Assembly: GCA_026545765.1 (NCBI GenBank) | Contig: CM048841.1 | Location: 65,671,354 to 65,735,353 of the forward strand | Source of the DNA: Plantago major | Taxonomy: Eukaryota; Streptophyta; Magnoliopsida; Lamiales; Plantaginaceae | Reading direction: 5' to 3' | DNA length: 64,000 bases | Shown: positions 21,321 to 33,009 of the stretch, piece after piece | Numbering within the stretch: the stretch's first letter is position 1 | How the letters are laid out: the number at the start of each line of letters is the position of its first letter | The notes under the pieces: model-generated | What the model was told of the DNA's origin: nothing | The model's input: the letters and a program-made list of their open reading frames with translations, nothing else | The model's database searches: none | Program-made: the position numbers and the translations under genes

Positions 21321-22443
21321 GTGGTGATTCTGGAGAGGTGGTATGATATACTGTTCTCTTTCCTTGGCATGTCTACTATCTTATAATCAAATTGGTGCAA
21401 CAGAAGTACCCACCGAATGAGTCTCGGCTTTGCGTCCGTCTTCGCTATCAGATGTCTCAGTGCGGCGTGATCATTGTAGATGATAACCTGATATCCCACA
21501 ATGTAACTTCGGAACTTCTCAAGGGCGAATACGACTGCCAAGAATTCCTTTTCTGTGGTGTAGTAATTCTTTTGCGCATCGTTCATGGATTTGCTTGCGT
21601 AGTAGATTGCTCTGAAATGTTTGTCCACCTTCTGTCCTAATACATCTCCAACAGCAAAGTCTGATGCATCACACATTATTTCAAATGGAATCTCCCAATT
21701 TGGTGCAGTCAAAATCGGGGAGGTTATTAACTTCTCTTTCAGGCTGCTCCATGCTTTCATACAATCTTCGTCGAAATCAAACTTAACATCCGTCCTCAGT
21801 AGATTGTTGAGAGGTTTAGCTTCCACCGACAAGTCCTTGATAAATCTCCTGTGAAAGTTTATAAATCTCCACCTTTGCTTCGTCCACTTTTATCCCTTCT
21901 TTTGAAATAATATGGCCCAACACAATTCCTTCCTTAACCATAAAAGTACTCTTTTACCAGCTCAGAGTCAGATTGTACTCGATGCATCTTTCCATAACTA
22001 GTGATAACTTCTGTAGACAGTCTTCGAATGAATTTTTGAACACTGAGAAGTCATCCATGAATACTTCTATGAACTTTCCCACCATGTCGCTAAATATAGA
22101 CAACATGCATCTCTGGAAGGTAGCCGGTGCATTACATAATCCAAACGGCATCCTTCTATAAGCAAACGTTCCAAAAGGGTAGGTAAAATTAGTCTTCTCC
22201 TGGTCTTCAGGTGCAATGGGGATCTGGAAGAATCCAGATAGCCCGTAGGAAACAGTAATAGTCATGCCCTATCAGACTGTCCAACATTTGATCTATAAAA
22301 GGTAGGGGGAAATGGTCCTTCCTTATAGCTGCATTCAATCTCCTGTAGTCGATACACATCCTCCATCCGGTAGCAATCCTAGTTGCGATATTATCATTTA
22401 CCGTTATTCTTGATTTCTTAGGAACCACATATATCAGACTCAC
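21321..22443 (-). pseudogene. Reverse transcriptase and RNase H of the Athila-like element
   Basis: RT motifs in order: [37 protein letters not shown] and FMDDFSVF, the last being the catalytic F-M-D-D box. RNase H follows with CDASDFAVGDVLGQ, a YTTEKEFLAVVFALEKFRSYI segment and a NDHAAL motif where most relatives have TDHAAL. A stop or frameshift separates the fingers (22,443-22,207) from the palm (22,265-21,954), and another lies before RNase H (21,832). The frame runs into the Tat insertion at 21,320 and resumes in integrase at 13,848. The protein would copy element RNA in virus-like particles; this copy is broken. Confidence 0.9.
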
Positions 22444-22830
22444 CTAATTGCTACTTTCGATAGGGTAGATCAGCCTGTTATTCAGAAGTTTGTGGATCTC
22501 CTTCTTCACCACTTCCATTACTACTGGATTTTGCCTCCTTTGAGGTTGCCTTACCGACTTTGCTCCTTCCTCCAGTGTAATAGTATGCGTGCATCTCACG
22601 GGGCTAATCCCCTTGATGTCGGTTATATCCCATCATATTGCTTCCTTATACTTCTTTAAAACCTCTACTAACTTCTCTTCTTGATCCTTAGTTAAAGACG
22701 AAGATATAATGACAGGAAAGAACTCGTCGTTGGATAAGAAAACGTACTTGCGGTCTGCGGGTAGCTGTTTTAGTTAAGGTTTTGACCTTAGCAACTCCTC
22801 CAATCCAATGGCCGACAGATTGTCCTTCTC

Positions 22831-23880
22831 CTAGTTTTCCGTTGTATCCACCGAATAAAGTTGCTCGATCCTCTCATAGTACTCTGTGTCAAAATCTGCT
22901 TCATCTTCCTCTATAAGATCTAGCATCAGATATCCAAACTCGACTTCGTCTCCAAGGTGGAAATCATCTGCGCTTTCCCAATATCCTCTCTCAATTCTCT
23001 TTCCTTCCTCTAGGAGTTCACCTTTAGAATTGAAACGCTTGTTCTGCCCTTCCACGATCAATGAATAGGTCTTCTCTCCCGTGTCAACTACGGCTTCCAT
23101 CTGATGTAGGGCTGGTCGCCCAATAAGTGTTTTAGACCTCATTACGCTTCCTTCCATATCCATCACGAGGAAGTCCAGGCTAGACCTTATGCCTCCGATC
23201 TCCACAGGCAAACCTCTTATTTCCCCAGTACATTTCTTTGTCGAATTGTCGGCCAGCTGGATGCTAGCTCCACATGGTTCTATTTCATCTTCAATCCCTA
23301 GCTCCCTCGCTTTAGCCAATGACATAAGATTTACACTGGCTCCAAGGTCTATCATGCAATTCACCTTTTTTCCCTTCACTCCAATCGTCATGTTGAATTG
23401 TCCCGGATCTCCTACTCCTCTTCTTATGATATTTGATCCTTCTCTCCATGCCACTCCAACATAGGCCTTCTTCCGGTTAAAGAATTCTCTTATAGCTGAC
23501 ATATAATCAGATGGGTATAAAGTAAGCAGGTCTTGCATCGATATTGGAAATGATTGACCCTCTAAGTTTCCTTTAGCCTTCTTCCTTGGAGCCTTCTTGA
23601 CATCATTCGTGAGCCTTCCTAGATAAGGTATGTCTTTTAGATTAACTATTCGCTCATCTTCTGCTCGGACGTATCCTTTATCCATCAGGTCCTCATCATA
23701 TCTTCCTTTCCGGGATGCTATCTTGTCTCTTCTCTCCTTCTCCTGGACTTCTTTCTCCGACTTCTCTCTCTCCTCTTCCTCACCTTCTTGTTCTATCTCC
23801 ACTATCTCCGCATCCTTCTTCTTTCTTGCTCTTTCTTCATTTCTAGGAATAGAATCCGGGGTTGTTATCCCGTTCCTTGT
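22831..23880 (-). pseudogene. Aspartic protease region of the Athila-like element
   Basis: A frame of about 320 codons contains the retropepsin core with active-site DLGASVNLMS, where the usual sequence is D-T/S-G-A-S. A helical stretch (LAKARELGIE) and an ILIGRPAL-type flap-end motif (KTLIGRPAL) follow. The N-terminal portion is highly charged (EEEEREKSEKEVQEKE) and links to Gag. The frame is open to a TAG at 22,831. The D-L-G-A-S variant also occurs in many Athila proteases, so it does not prove inactivity. Between 22,830 and 22,443 the connecting pol sequence is interrupted by stops. Confidence 0.8.
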
Positions 23881-23940
23881 AGTGATAGCCCCAATGCTCT
23901 CCGCTGCTCCTTGACTTCTTCCACCTTTTCATCCAGCTCC

Positions 23941-25008
23941 TTAACTGCATACTTCATCACTTAACCTTTCTATTGTTTCCTCAGTCAACGTGATGTTTTC
24001 TTTGAACAGCTTCACCAGGTAGTGTGTTTCCTCGCTTCCTTTCTCCAGCTCCTCCAACACTACTTTTCCTCTCTGGTTATGATATTCCTTGAGGGTTTTG
24101 ATCTCCTCTTCCAACCCCTTTTTGGCATTTATGAAGCTATCGACTACTTGTTCGCTGCTGATTTTGGAAACTTCATCCTTTCCTTCAATGCTCAGGTCAA
24201 TAGGTTTTCCTTCGGTACTTCTTGGCTTACTTCCTTTGATATAATTCTTTTGTCCAAGTACTCGGGATTTCCTACGCATTGTCCCATAGCCCATTGCGCT
24301 TCCTCCTCAATTGCGGCTATTGTCCTTACCTCTTCCATGGCCTCCATTTTGTTGAAAATCTCATTCTCCTTCAGCTGCTCACTCTTGTACCTTGAGTTCT
24401 CATCAACATTTGCACAAGCTCCCATCACTTGCTTAGCAGAGCTCCCCATAAATGATCCCTTCAAAGCTACGTCTATAAGGTCTCCAAACTCCTCTCTAAC
24501 TCCTAAGTAAAAATACTCACAGAGCTGTCGCGAAGTGAACTGATGTTGGGGGCAGTTGTATTGCATCTCCTCAAGCCTTTCCCATGCATCATGAAAAGAT
24601 TCCTTCTATTTTCTTAGTGAAAGTGGATATCATTCTCATTTCTCTCATAACCCTTGCAAGCCCCAGAAACCTTTTCAAGAACAAACTCCTTAGCTCTTCC
24701 CATTCACTGACATCTTCTTTAATTGAATCTATCCATCTTTTTGCTGCTCCCTCCTGTGTTTTGATGAAAAACTAGAATTTCAGCTCACCATCGGTTAACC
24801 CCTTCGTCAAAAACTGCTCGACAATAGACTCGAATGCATACATGAACTTGCATTCATTTTCTCCTTCTCTTCCTCCGAACTTTGGCAATGCGTTAATCAG
24901 AGTTAGATCAAACCCGTACTCCCTTACATGCGGCTGGATCCGAATTCCACTCCTTCTTGGTTTTGGCATACTGATCTCTCTGATAGTTCCTCCGTCCTCT
25001 TCTTCCAT
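23941..25008 (-). pseudogene. Gag of the Athila-like element
   Basis: An ATG at 25,008 begins a frame with a basic N-terminus, then INALPKFGGREGENECKF, the start of the gag core. A TAG after GELKF (about 24,774) and later shifts break it. Downstream pieces read QEGAAKRWIDSI, then CEYFYLGVREEFGDLIDVALKGSF, which matches the C-terminal capsid part of Athila Gag. A helical charged tail follows to 23,941. No CCHC knuckle was seen. The order and spacing fit a normal Gag; this copy cannot make one. Confidence 0.8.
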
Positions 25009-25088
25009 CTTGAGTTTTCGTGTGAAATAAAAGTAGTTACTGCTCGAAAATAACCAAATAAGTTCTACGCATGCAATCTACTAATTAT

Positions 25089-25106
25089 TCCCCAACAGCA
25101 ACGCCA
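25089..25106 (-). other. Primer binding site, degenerate
   Basis: On the minus strand TGGCGTTGCTGTTGGGGA follows the LTR end by five bases. Against the tRNA-Asp complement it has five mismatches, four of them C to T, consistent with decay of methylated cytosines. Confidence 0.65.
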
Positions 25107-25111
25107 AATTT

Positions 25112-25726
25112 TGATGTGCACTCAGAGATTTTGATTTTCGTTGTAGAACCTGCAATCTCTAAATACAATCAAAGATTAAATTTATAATTTCCAGAAGCTC
25201 ACAAACACACAGTTTATAGCGGTAAGCTAACTTGAGATATCGTTCTCTCGGGAATAACGCTCGATTAAGATAGAATATCAAATGGTTGATTTTCAATATA
25301 AAGTAAATAACATATTTTTGGTATTTTTTGAATAAGTAAATAAAACACGTAAGCAGAAAATTAATTATAACGAGAATTATTGAATTAAGAACTTATAGAG
25401 AAAACATGTAAGCGTTAACCTTCACTTTAAAAAATGGTTTATATCAGGAATAACATATAGCGATAGTTACGGCTGAAGAGTCACACAGGTTACATATCTT
25501 ATACTAAGGCTCAGTTAGTAAAGATACCCCATGTAGACTATCGTCTAGCTCAAGCTGTCACCAGTGACTAACTCAACAACAAACCTCAGGCAGAACATCA
25601 ACTTATAGACACAACTGACATCTCCTAATCTAGTGCAATGAATGCTCATGTCCCGCAGAAAACATAAACAAACAAAGCATCTTTCTTCAAACAACACAGG
25701 TATGAACAACAATCGCATTACCAAAA
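25112..25726 (-). mobile_element. 5' LTR of the Athila-like element, 3' half
   Basis: It ends (minus strand) in TGCACATCA at 25,112 and matches 140-770 on +. It is continuous with 33,010-33,869 once the CACTA element is removed. Confidence 0.9.
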
Positions 25727-26024
25727 CACTACAAAAAATACACTGTTTACTAAACAGGGGTCGATCCGTCGCTAAATCCGTAGCGACGGATAATAAGCCC
25801 GTCCTTATTTTCTTCGTCAGAAGCCACTTTGTGACGGATAATTTCGTTGACCTTTTTGTGACAGATTCTTATCCGTCTCTAATAAGGTGATTTCTTATTT
25901 ATTTTAATTCCATAATTCTGAGACTTTTTGAGACGGATAATTATCCATCGCTATTTAGCGACGGATTTAGCGATGAATTTTTTTAATAATAAATTAAATC
26001 CAGAGTTAGAGACGGATAATTTAT

Positions 26025-26245
26025 GGGCAAGCTACCAATAGGTCACCAATTGCACAACTTTTTACCGTGAGACACCCATAGATTTTCGCCCAACGAGCAG
26101 GTCACTTTGGTTACGGGCAAGTCACCTTGGTACCGGTACCAAGGTGACTTGCCCGTAACCAAAGTGACCTGCTCATTGGGCGAAAATCTATGGGTGTCTC
26201 ACGGCAAAAAGTTGTCCCATTAGTGACTAATTTGTAAAAAATCCA
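26025..26245. mobile_element. Palindromic Mutator-like MITE inside the CACTA element
   Basis: A near-perfect palindrome is centred at 26,134/26,135 (GGTACC/GGTACC) with arms of at least 80 bp that decay outward. It is flanked by identical nonamers ATAATTTAT at 26,016-26,024 and 26,246-26,254, the target size of Mutator-like elements. Confidence 0.75.
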
Positions 26246-27016
26246 ATAATTTATTCGTCTCTAAATTTGCAGATTATTATTTTTTTTTTAATTTTGATAT
26301 CTGTTTTCATATTTCACCTGTTTCACAAATATAATCTACGATAATAAATCCAAAATAATTAAATTGTATTAATTAACAGAAAGCATTCGACGAATACAAA
26401 TTATCCGTAATGAAATTAAATATTCGTACATAAGCTAAAATAAGAAGTCAAGTGGCAGAAAAATACAAGTCCAAACTAACTATCTTCGGGCGAGGGCGGT
26501 GGGTACATGGCCATGAAAGCCTCCATCCGCAGCTGAAGTTTCCGGTAATCCTCCTGTGTTTTAGCTAGCTGCTCTTACAATGGATCGACCTCCATCCGCA
26601 CCTGTGCCTACACCCTTTCCTGCACCAACTCCGAGACCTGCTCCTGTGTGAAAAATGGTGCTCTGGATTGCTGGGATGCTGAGTGGCTAGGACCAGCCAG
26701 TTCAGGGACGTAACTCTCCAATCCATATACTCGACCCTTGTCGTCCATTTGGTTGACGACTAAGAAGATGTTGTTTTCTTCTTCAACTGTCAGCTCCCGA
26801 CCGGCGATCCTCGCCTCCACCTCAGCCTGAAATCGTAAAGTGTATATACCATGAGTTACAATTTTCAAAATAACTTATACTTCACAAATATGAACTTTAA
26901 CAAAAGAAACGTACCACAATAGCCTCGGATCGTGTGTCCACCCACATGTCGTCCTTCAGCTTGGCTCTTTTAAAGTGCGCTAGCGCGGTCTTCTCCTCCC
27001 CAGCCTCCGTCTGAAG

Positions 27017-27088
<72 letters not shown>
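27017..27088. repeat. (CA)n-(TA)n-(CA)n microsatellite
   Basis: About 36 bp of CA, 15 bp of TA and 18 bp of CA lie in the third intron of the TnpA-type gene. Confidence 0.95.
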
Positions 27089-27584
27089 AACAATTAGCTA
27101 GTAAGAGTGTAGAAATTAAACACAAAACACATGTACAAATAAACTGACAAATAAGATGTACACTAACCGCTATACGGTGATCCATAGCCACATTCATGAC
27201 CACCCATAGTGGTGCACAGCCACCGGTACCATCAAGCAGCTCGGTCGGCCGGTTCTCTGCTTACAGGCAGCTTAATGATCTCATTTCTTCGCCAGTACTC
27301 CAACCAATGCGCCCACTCGTCCTCTCCCATCCATATTGGCCTCTTGCGGTTTTTTTAACCTCGCTAATCATCTTCCTATACAAATCTGACCCCAGCGTCT
27401 CGAAGACAGGCCACAGCCGTGGAACCAAGGCGTTGGGAATGAAGTAGTCTTTCTACAACAATTCCACACAACATCCAAATTACATAACGTAAATAAAGAC
27501 ATCAATTTAATAAGATAACACAACAGATTCAATGGTGACTAACATATCACCCAAGTTCAGTGGCTAAAATACCACTCACATATA

Positions 27585-27825
27585 CTCTCTCCGTCCCGGG
27601 TTGATCTTCCCGTGGCCCCGGGCACGGGTTTTAAGATAAAAGTGAATAAAGTAGGAGTAATAGTGATAAAGTATGAAAGATAGTGTATAAAGTAGGAGTA
27701 ATAGTGAATAAAGTAGGAGAAATAGTGTATAAAGTAGGAGAGAGATTTTCCATTTAAGGGATGAGAAGATGAAGTTGGGACGGACCAAAATTGAATGCGG
27801 GAAGATGAAGCTGGGACGGAGGTAG
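27585..27825. mobile_element. Stowaway MITE (Tc1/mariner)
   Basis: The ends CTCTCTCCGTCCC and, inverted, CTACCTCCGTCCC are the Stowaway terminal repeat, and TA dinucleotides flank both sides. The 241-bp body has repeated AAAGTAGGAG units. It lies in an intron of the CACTA TnpA-type gene. Confidence 0.9.
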
Positions 27826-28496
27826 TAGTAGCTAACATATCACTCACATTAAAACAACGATTAAAACAACAAATAAATGTCAAATTTAAACTTACCCGCA
27901 ACTGATCAAAGTACTCTGCCTTCTGGCGGTCCGAGATCTTCGACCACTTCTCGCCGCCCGGGATCTCCCTCTTCTTCTTGATTGCGTCACTGAGTTTTCC
28001 TGAAGCATCGGCAGGCCATAACCTGTTATCAATGTATAAGATACAAGAAACGAATATTAATTAGTATAGTTCAACAATGATGTGACATAAATTATCTTAA
28101 GTTATGTTCTATATACAAATGCATAATACTTACTTCGATGGACCGTTGCGGAACAACACAAGCTTCCTTTGCCACATCGCTCCGGGTGTATACTTGGTGT
28201 AGGGACACCCGTCATCTGGTAAGTTACCCCAGACCAATTTCGAGCACCTGCTCGAACTCGGTGGGGTCTCAGGAACCGCAGACCGACTGCTCTGACTCTG
28301 ACCCTGAAACTCCTCTCCGGATGAAACTCTTGCTCGACTACCATCTGCCTGGCTACCACCAGGCAACCTACTGCATGAGGGAGGAACGTATGTAGGTTTC
28401 CTATGTCGCGGCATCTGCAAAAACATGCAATAAATACAGGAAAAATGTATTAGTATACAACTGCATGTAAAACATATACATTTGGCTCGTAATAAA

Positions 28497-31400
28497 TCAC
28501 ATACCCTCCGCGTCCTCGTATGTGGTTAAGTTTGCATACTGGTCCTCATGCAGCTCTATGAATTCATCACGAGCATGTACATGAGTTTTTGCTTGTTCAT
28601 CGACAACCTCTTCTTGGTATGAGTTGGTAATTGAGTTGTCTTTCTCAACATACTCCACTTTGGAGCGGGCATGTATAGGTATCCCAGCAAACCAGTCCGC
28701 CTTATCGCGTTTCCTGCTTGGATATTCAAGAAACACCACTTGGCGTGCTTGAGTCACCAAGATAAATTGTTCGTACTTACGGTACCTCTTCTTATGGTTT
28801 ATGTCCACCATTTCATGCTGCTCATTCTTTTTCGTACCAAGTGGAGTAGGATCATACCAGTCAACATCAAACAGAAAGGTTCTTTTAAAGGGCACACTGT
28901 GATATTCAAGGCGCACAATTCGTTTAAGCTTCCCGTAGAAATCATACAAATCAGTTTCTCCTTGATCTTTCCCCTTGACACACACCCCACAATTTCTTGT
29001 AGCCATGGCCGTGTTAGAGTCATTCATGTGGAACCTAAGGCCATTTACTATGTAAGATGAGAATGTGGAGACCTTTCTATATGGTCCCTCTACTAGAGCT
29101 AGTAAGTAAGGACATGTGACATTGTTGACAGGATCTCGGACATACTCCTTGAACCAATCTGGAAATTCTAATTCCAACTTCTCTACAAGAAGATCTTCAA
29201 GCATGTCATCTACCATTATTGGATTCTTCTCCAGGCAACGCTCTTTAAAAACACTATGGACAGGATGATATGAATAAATACTAGGATTTTAGTTAAAAGT
29301 TCAATTTTAGCTGTTATAAAAAGAAAGGTACTCACCTAGCAAATATCACCATAAATTTATCAACATCAGCACAATTCGCGAGGACATAATAGTGAGCTGC
29401 CTTCAGCTCCTTATATCCGTCAGTCATTCTTTCTTTTCTTGTCCCATAGGTCTCCCTGAGACCCTAAATATTGAAATGGCAACGTCATCATCCTCTTGAA
29501 CTTCGAATGTGTCTGCGTTTCGAGGCGGCCTAGATGCCTTTGTCGGGACGTGGTCCTCAAAGTAATAGGAGCAGAAAGTTGCAGTTTCCTCTCACACGTA
29601 CGCATTGGCAATCGATCCCTCAGGCCTACCTTTGTTCTTAACATATTTCTTCAATTTTCCTAATTACCTGTAATACATATTTAGGTAAGAAAGTGTAACT
29701 TAGGAAAATTCAGACATTTTAAGTACATGATTGCAATTATTTCACACTTCTCGAATGGATACATCCATCGATACTGAACCGGTCCACCAAGCCTCGCTTC
29801 ATGTGGGAGGTGAACCGGCAAGTGCTCCATAGAATCAAAGAAGCTCGGTGGAAAGATATGCTCGAGCTTGCATAGAATCAATGGTATGTTGCTTTCAAGA
29901 TTTGCTAACACTTGATCGTCAACCACCCTTGTGCATAAATTATTGAAAAATAAGTTCGGATCGGTGAGAGCGATCCAGACAGGTTTAGGTAGCAGTTCTC
30001 GAAATGCAACCAGGATAAGCCTCTTCATGAACACATGACAGTCGTGTCTCTTCATCCCCTACATCTTTGTCTTCTTCAAATCCACACACCGCCCCAATTT
30101 CGAGGCGTAATTGTCGGGGAACTTCAATGCCCTCACCTAATCAAACATTTTTGTCCTAGATACATTGTCAATTGTGTAGCATGCCTTAGGCCACTTACCT
30201 TCATCATTCCTCTTTGTCAACTCAGGCCTTTTACACCATGTATCCAACTCGGCTCTAGATTTAACGGTATCCTTTGTTTTTCCGGGAATGTTGCAAATTG
30301 TGTTGAAGCAGTTCTCGAACAGGTTCTTCTCAATGTGCCTGAAATCCAACATGTGACATATAAGAAGACTGCTCCAATAAGGCAAGTCCCAGAAGATGCT
30401 TCTCTTCTTCCATCCACGTTTGTCGGCAATTTTCTTGTTATGCTTCTCCCACCCAAGTTCAGTCACTTTCATAAGGCATAGCCTATCAATCTCCACAAGT
30501 ATTTGTGCACCAGTAAGTTGTCTCGGGGGGTCTTTCTTTTCTACTTTGTTTTTCATGAATTGATCCATGTTCTTCCTGAACGGATGGTTACTTGGTAGAA
30601 ACCTACGATGACAGTCAAACCAAGATTCCTTGCCGCTATCCTCCAGTCTAAATGCATCAGTGTCCTCCAAACAATGTGGACAAGCAAATTTCCCAGCAGT
30701 TTTCCTTGCAGATAGCATGGAGTACGCAGAAAAATCACTCACGGTCCACAGTAGTGCTGCTCTCAAGGTAAAGTTCTTCTTGGTTGACACATCATATGCA
30801 GGGATACCATTCTCCCACAACTCAATCAGCTCCTTGATTAGGGGTTGCAAGAAGATATCCAGCTTCAGTGCTGGATCTTCTGGCCCGAGCACCAACACAG
30901 TCAAGGACATGAATGGTTCCTTCAGGCACTCACCGGGGGGCAGGTTGTATTGTGTGAGCATCACTGGCCAACAAGAGTACTTCCGTTCACTTCCAAACGA
31001 GTTAAAACCATCCGTAAAAACCCCAAATCGTACATTTCTAGACTCGGCTGCAGACTCCGGATATGTCTTGTCAAACTCTTTCCATGCCGGTGAGTCTGAT
31101 GAATGCTCCATTCTACCCCCTGCATCTGCCGGGATTACTCTCTCCTTGTGCCACCGCATTTTATCGGCACAAGCACTTGAAGCGTACAACCTCTTTAAAC
31201 GAGGTGCTAGAGGGAAGTACCACATTTTCTTATGTGGGAGATTATTCTTCTGGCGTTTCTTTGCAGCCCCCTCCTTGTAACGCTTGTAGCGGTCCTTACC
31301 ACAAAACTTGCACTCCAGTAGATCTACATCATCCCCCCAATAGATCATGCACATATCTGGACAATAGTCTATGGTTTCCATAGGCAATCCCATCCCCGAC

Positions 31401-32080
31401 ATATTTTTCTTCGCTTGGTAAAAGTTGGTGGGAACTAGGTTTTCTTCAGGGCAACACTCAGATAACAGTTGTAGGTAATTATTGAAGCTAACTTCAGATT
31501 GGGCACCCTCGTCCTTACAACTCATTAGCCGAGACAACAAAGACAACTCGGTGTGCTTCTTACACCCCGGCCAAATTGGCTTCTTCGCTGATTCCAACAA
31601 GTCAAAGAACACCTGATCCTCGGGATTCGGTGGCTCCTCCACATCCCCCTCGGTTTCTGTTGTACTAGTGTCCATAAACTCTGGGCCCGCAACATTAAAC
31701 ACCATTTCTTCGAACCGGTCATGAAAAACATCAGATGTAGCCGTATTTTGAGTGCTAGATTTCTCATTTTGCTTATTTCTTCGACGCTTCCAAGTATGCT
31801 CATATGACATGAACGGTGTTGCTGTCTCACCATGATGATTCCATACCTCATACTGAGGCACGAATCCATTACGTTTCAAGTGCTCGACTACCGTTGTAGG
31901 AGGCAAATATTGCATATTCCTACATTTGTTCAATTTGCAAGGGCACTTTATCATCCCCCTGCTCAAACAAGCAGTATGTGTCTGAGCAAATGTGATGAAG
32001 GCTTCAACGCCTTCCACAAAACTAGAGTGAATTCTGCTATTAACAGTGCGACAGTACATCCATGAACGGTCGGGATTCAT
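28497..32080 (-). pseudogene. CACTA transposase (TNP2 type)
   Basis: The ATG at 32,080 starts MNPDRSWMY, the transposase-associated domain (PF13963) with its C-H-C pattern (CPCKLNKCRN). The tnp2 core (PF02992) follows: DMCMIYWGDD, CPVCG-like ECKFCGKDRYK, FGVFTDGFNSFG, CPHCLEDTDAF and DLPYWSSLLICHMLDFRHIEKN. DUF4218-like sequence (GMKRHDCHVFMKRL; HLPHEARLGGPVQYRWMYPFE) and a DUF4216-like domain (PLGTKKNEQHEMVDI, EQFILVTQARQVVFLEYP) come next. Two in-frame TAG codons (near 30,139 and 30,060) and a TGA near 29,590 interrupt an otherwise well-preserved frame; introns lie between 29,681 and 29,216. An intact version would cut at the CACTA ends and excise the element. Confidence 0.92.
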
Positions 32081-33009
32081 TGGATGATTAACCTGACACG
32101 TCTGAATTTATTAGATTTATAACTATACGCATTACGTATTGAATTTCATTACAACTCCAATTCCTGGTCTATAATTACATTGTTAATTATAATATGTTTA
32201 AAATTTTATGAATTACATGCATTTTACGTTTAAATTTTATTTTTATAAATTTCAAATTTCCAGTTAACTATTAAAATTACGAATTGTAGATTAAAATAGT
32301 ATTAATTCTTTCTAAGTTAATACGAGCCAATTATCCTACAACCACCAAAACCACTAAATGGTCTCCAAACACTCAACCAAATCTTCCTAATCCTACTACA
32401 TATACGAAAATATCAAATTAAATACCATACATACTTACAAACATCCTAACATGATACTAACAATTCAATTTCACAATAAATCTATCAATTGCACAACCTC
32501 AAACTTAACCCACTACTTAATATAAGCTAAACTAGCTAGTAGAAAATTCTAAAAACATGCAATTGCTCGAAATTAGCAAAAATCTCAAATTTAACAAAGT
32601 AAGGGTTTTAGACTAATACCTTCAATTACGGAAAAAAATAGCCGAAGAAGGATGAAATTGAATGGCCACCCGACTTCCTTGTTAAACGAGCTTTGAAAGA
32701 GTCCAAGATTGGCCGGAATGGTGGAGTTTTGATCGGAGTTGGGCAATTGGGAAAATGGGAAGAAGGGGAAGAAAGAAGATGCAGAAGTGAAATGGGGAAG
32801 AAGAAAGGCTTCTGCCCGTTTTCAAACAGGTTTAGCGACGGATAGGCTATCCGTCGTTAACTTTTTTTTTTTAATTTAGTCAACCTAATTAGCAACGAAT
32901 TACCGACGGATTGAGAAAATCGCTCAATCCGTCGCTATCCCTAATTAGCAATTCGTCGCTATTTAGCGACGGATAATATCCGTCTTAATTTGGCAGTTTT
33001 CATGTAGTG

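Larger units (their letters stand above)
26476..28414 (-). pseudogene. TnpA-type CACTA protein (Transposase_24, Ptta/En/Spm family)
   Basis: Five exons can be traced on the minus strand: 28,414-28,134, 28,022-27,896, 27,452-27,168, 27,010-26,915 and 26,826-26,476, with GT-AG borders. Exon 1 is Arg/Ser/Pro-rich and ends in LVWGNLPDDGCPYTKYTPG. Exon 2 has KKKREIPGGEKWSKIS. Exon 4 and 5 carry DDMWVDTRSEAIV-AEVEARI and KGRVYGLESYVP, the hallmark tail of PF03004. Exon 3 is degenerate, with a frame change after RTSGRIGW, and the last exon has two in-frame stops, one near 26,608. In En/Spm such proteins bind subterminal repeats and assist the transposase. A Stowaway MITE sits in intron 2 and a CA/TA microsatellite in intron 3. 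Confidence 0.75.
25727..33009 (-). mobile_element. CACTA (En/Spm) transposon
   Basis: Ends are CACTACAAAAAATACACTG on the left and, inverted, CACTACATGAAAACTGCC on the right. The interrupted LTR is restored when it is removed; the flanking triplets (TGT and TTT on the minus strand) differ by one base. Both subterminal regions (25,750-26,010 and 32,830-33,000) hold repeated GCGACGGAT units in both orientations, typical of CACTA subterminal repeats. It codes for a TNP2-type transposase and a TnpA-type protein, both on the minus strand and both broken. 32,081-32,830 is noncoding leader sequence. Confidence 0.93.

Noticed and set aside
21321..22443. Endogenous pararetrovirus polymerase
   Set aside because: RT-RH is followed by an integrase with zinc-binding and D-D core motifs and is flanked by LTRs and a tRNA-Asp-type primer site, so it is Ty3/gypsy.
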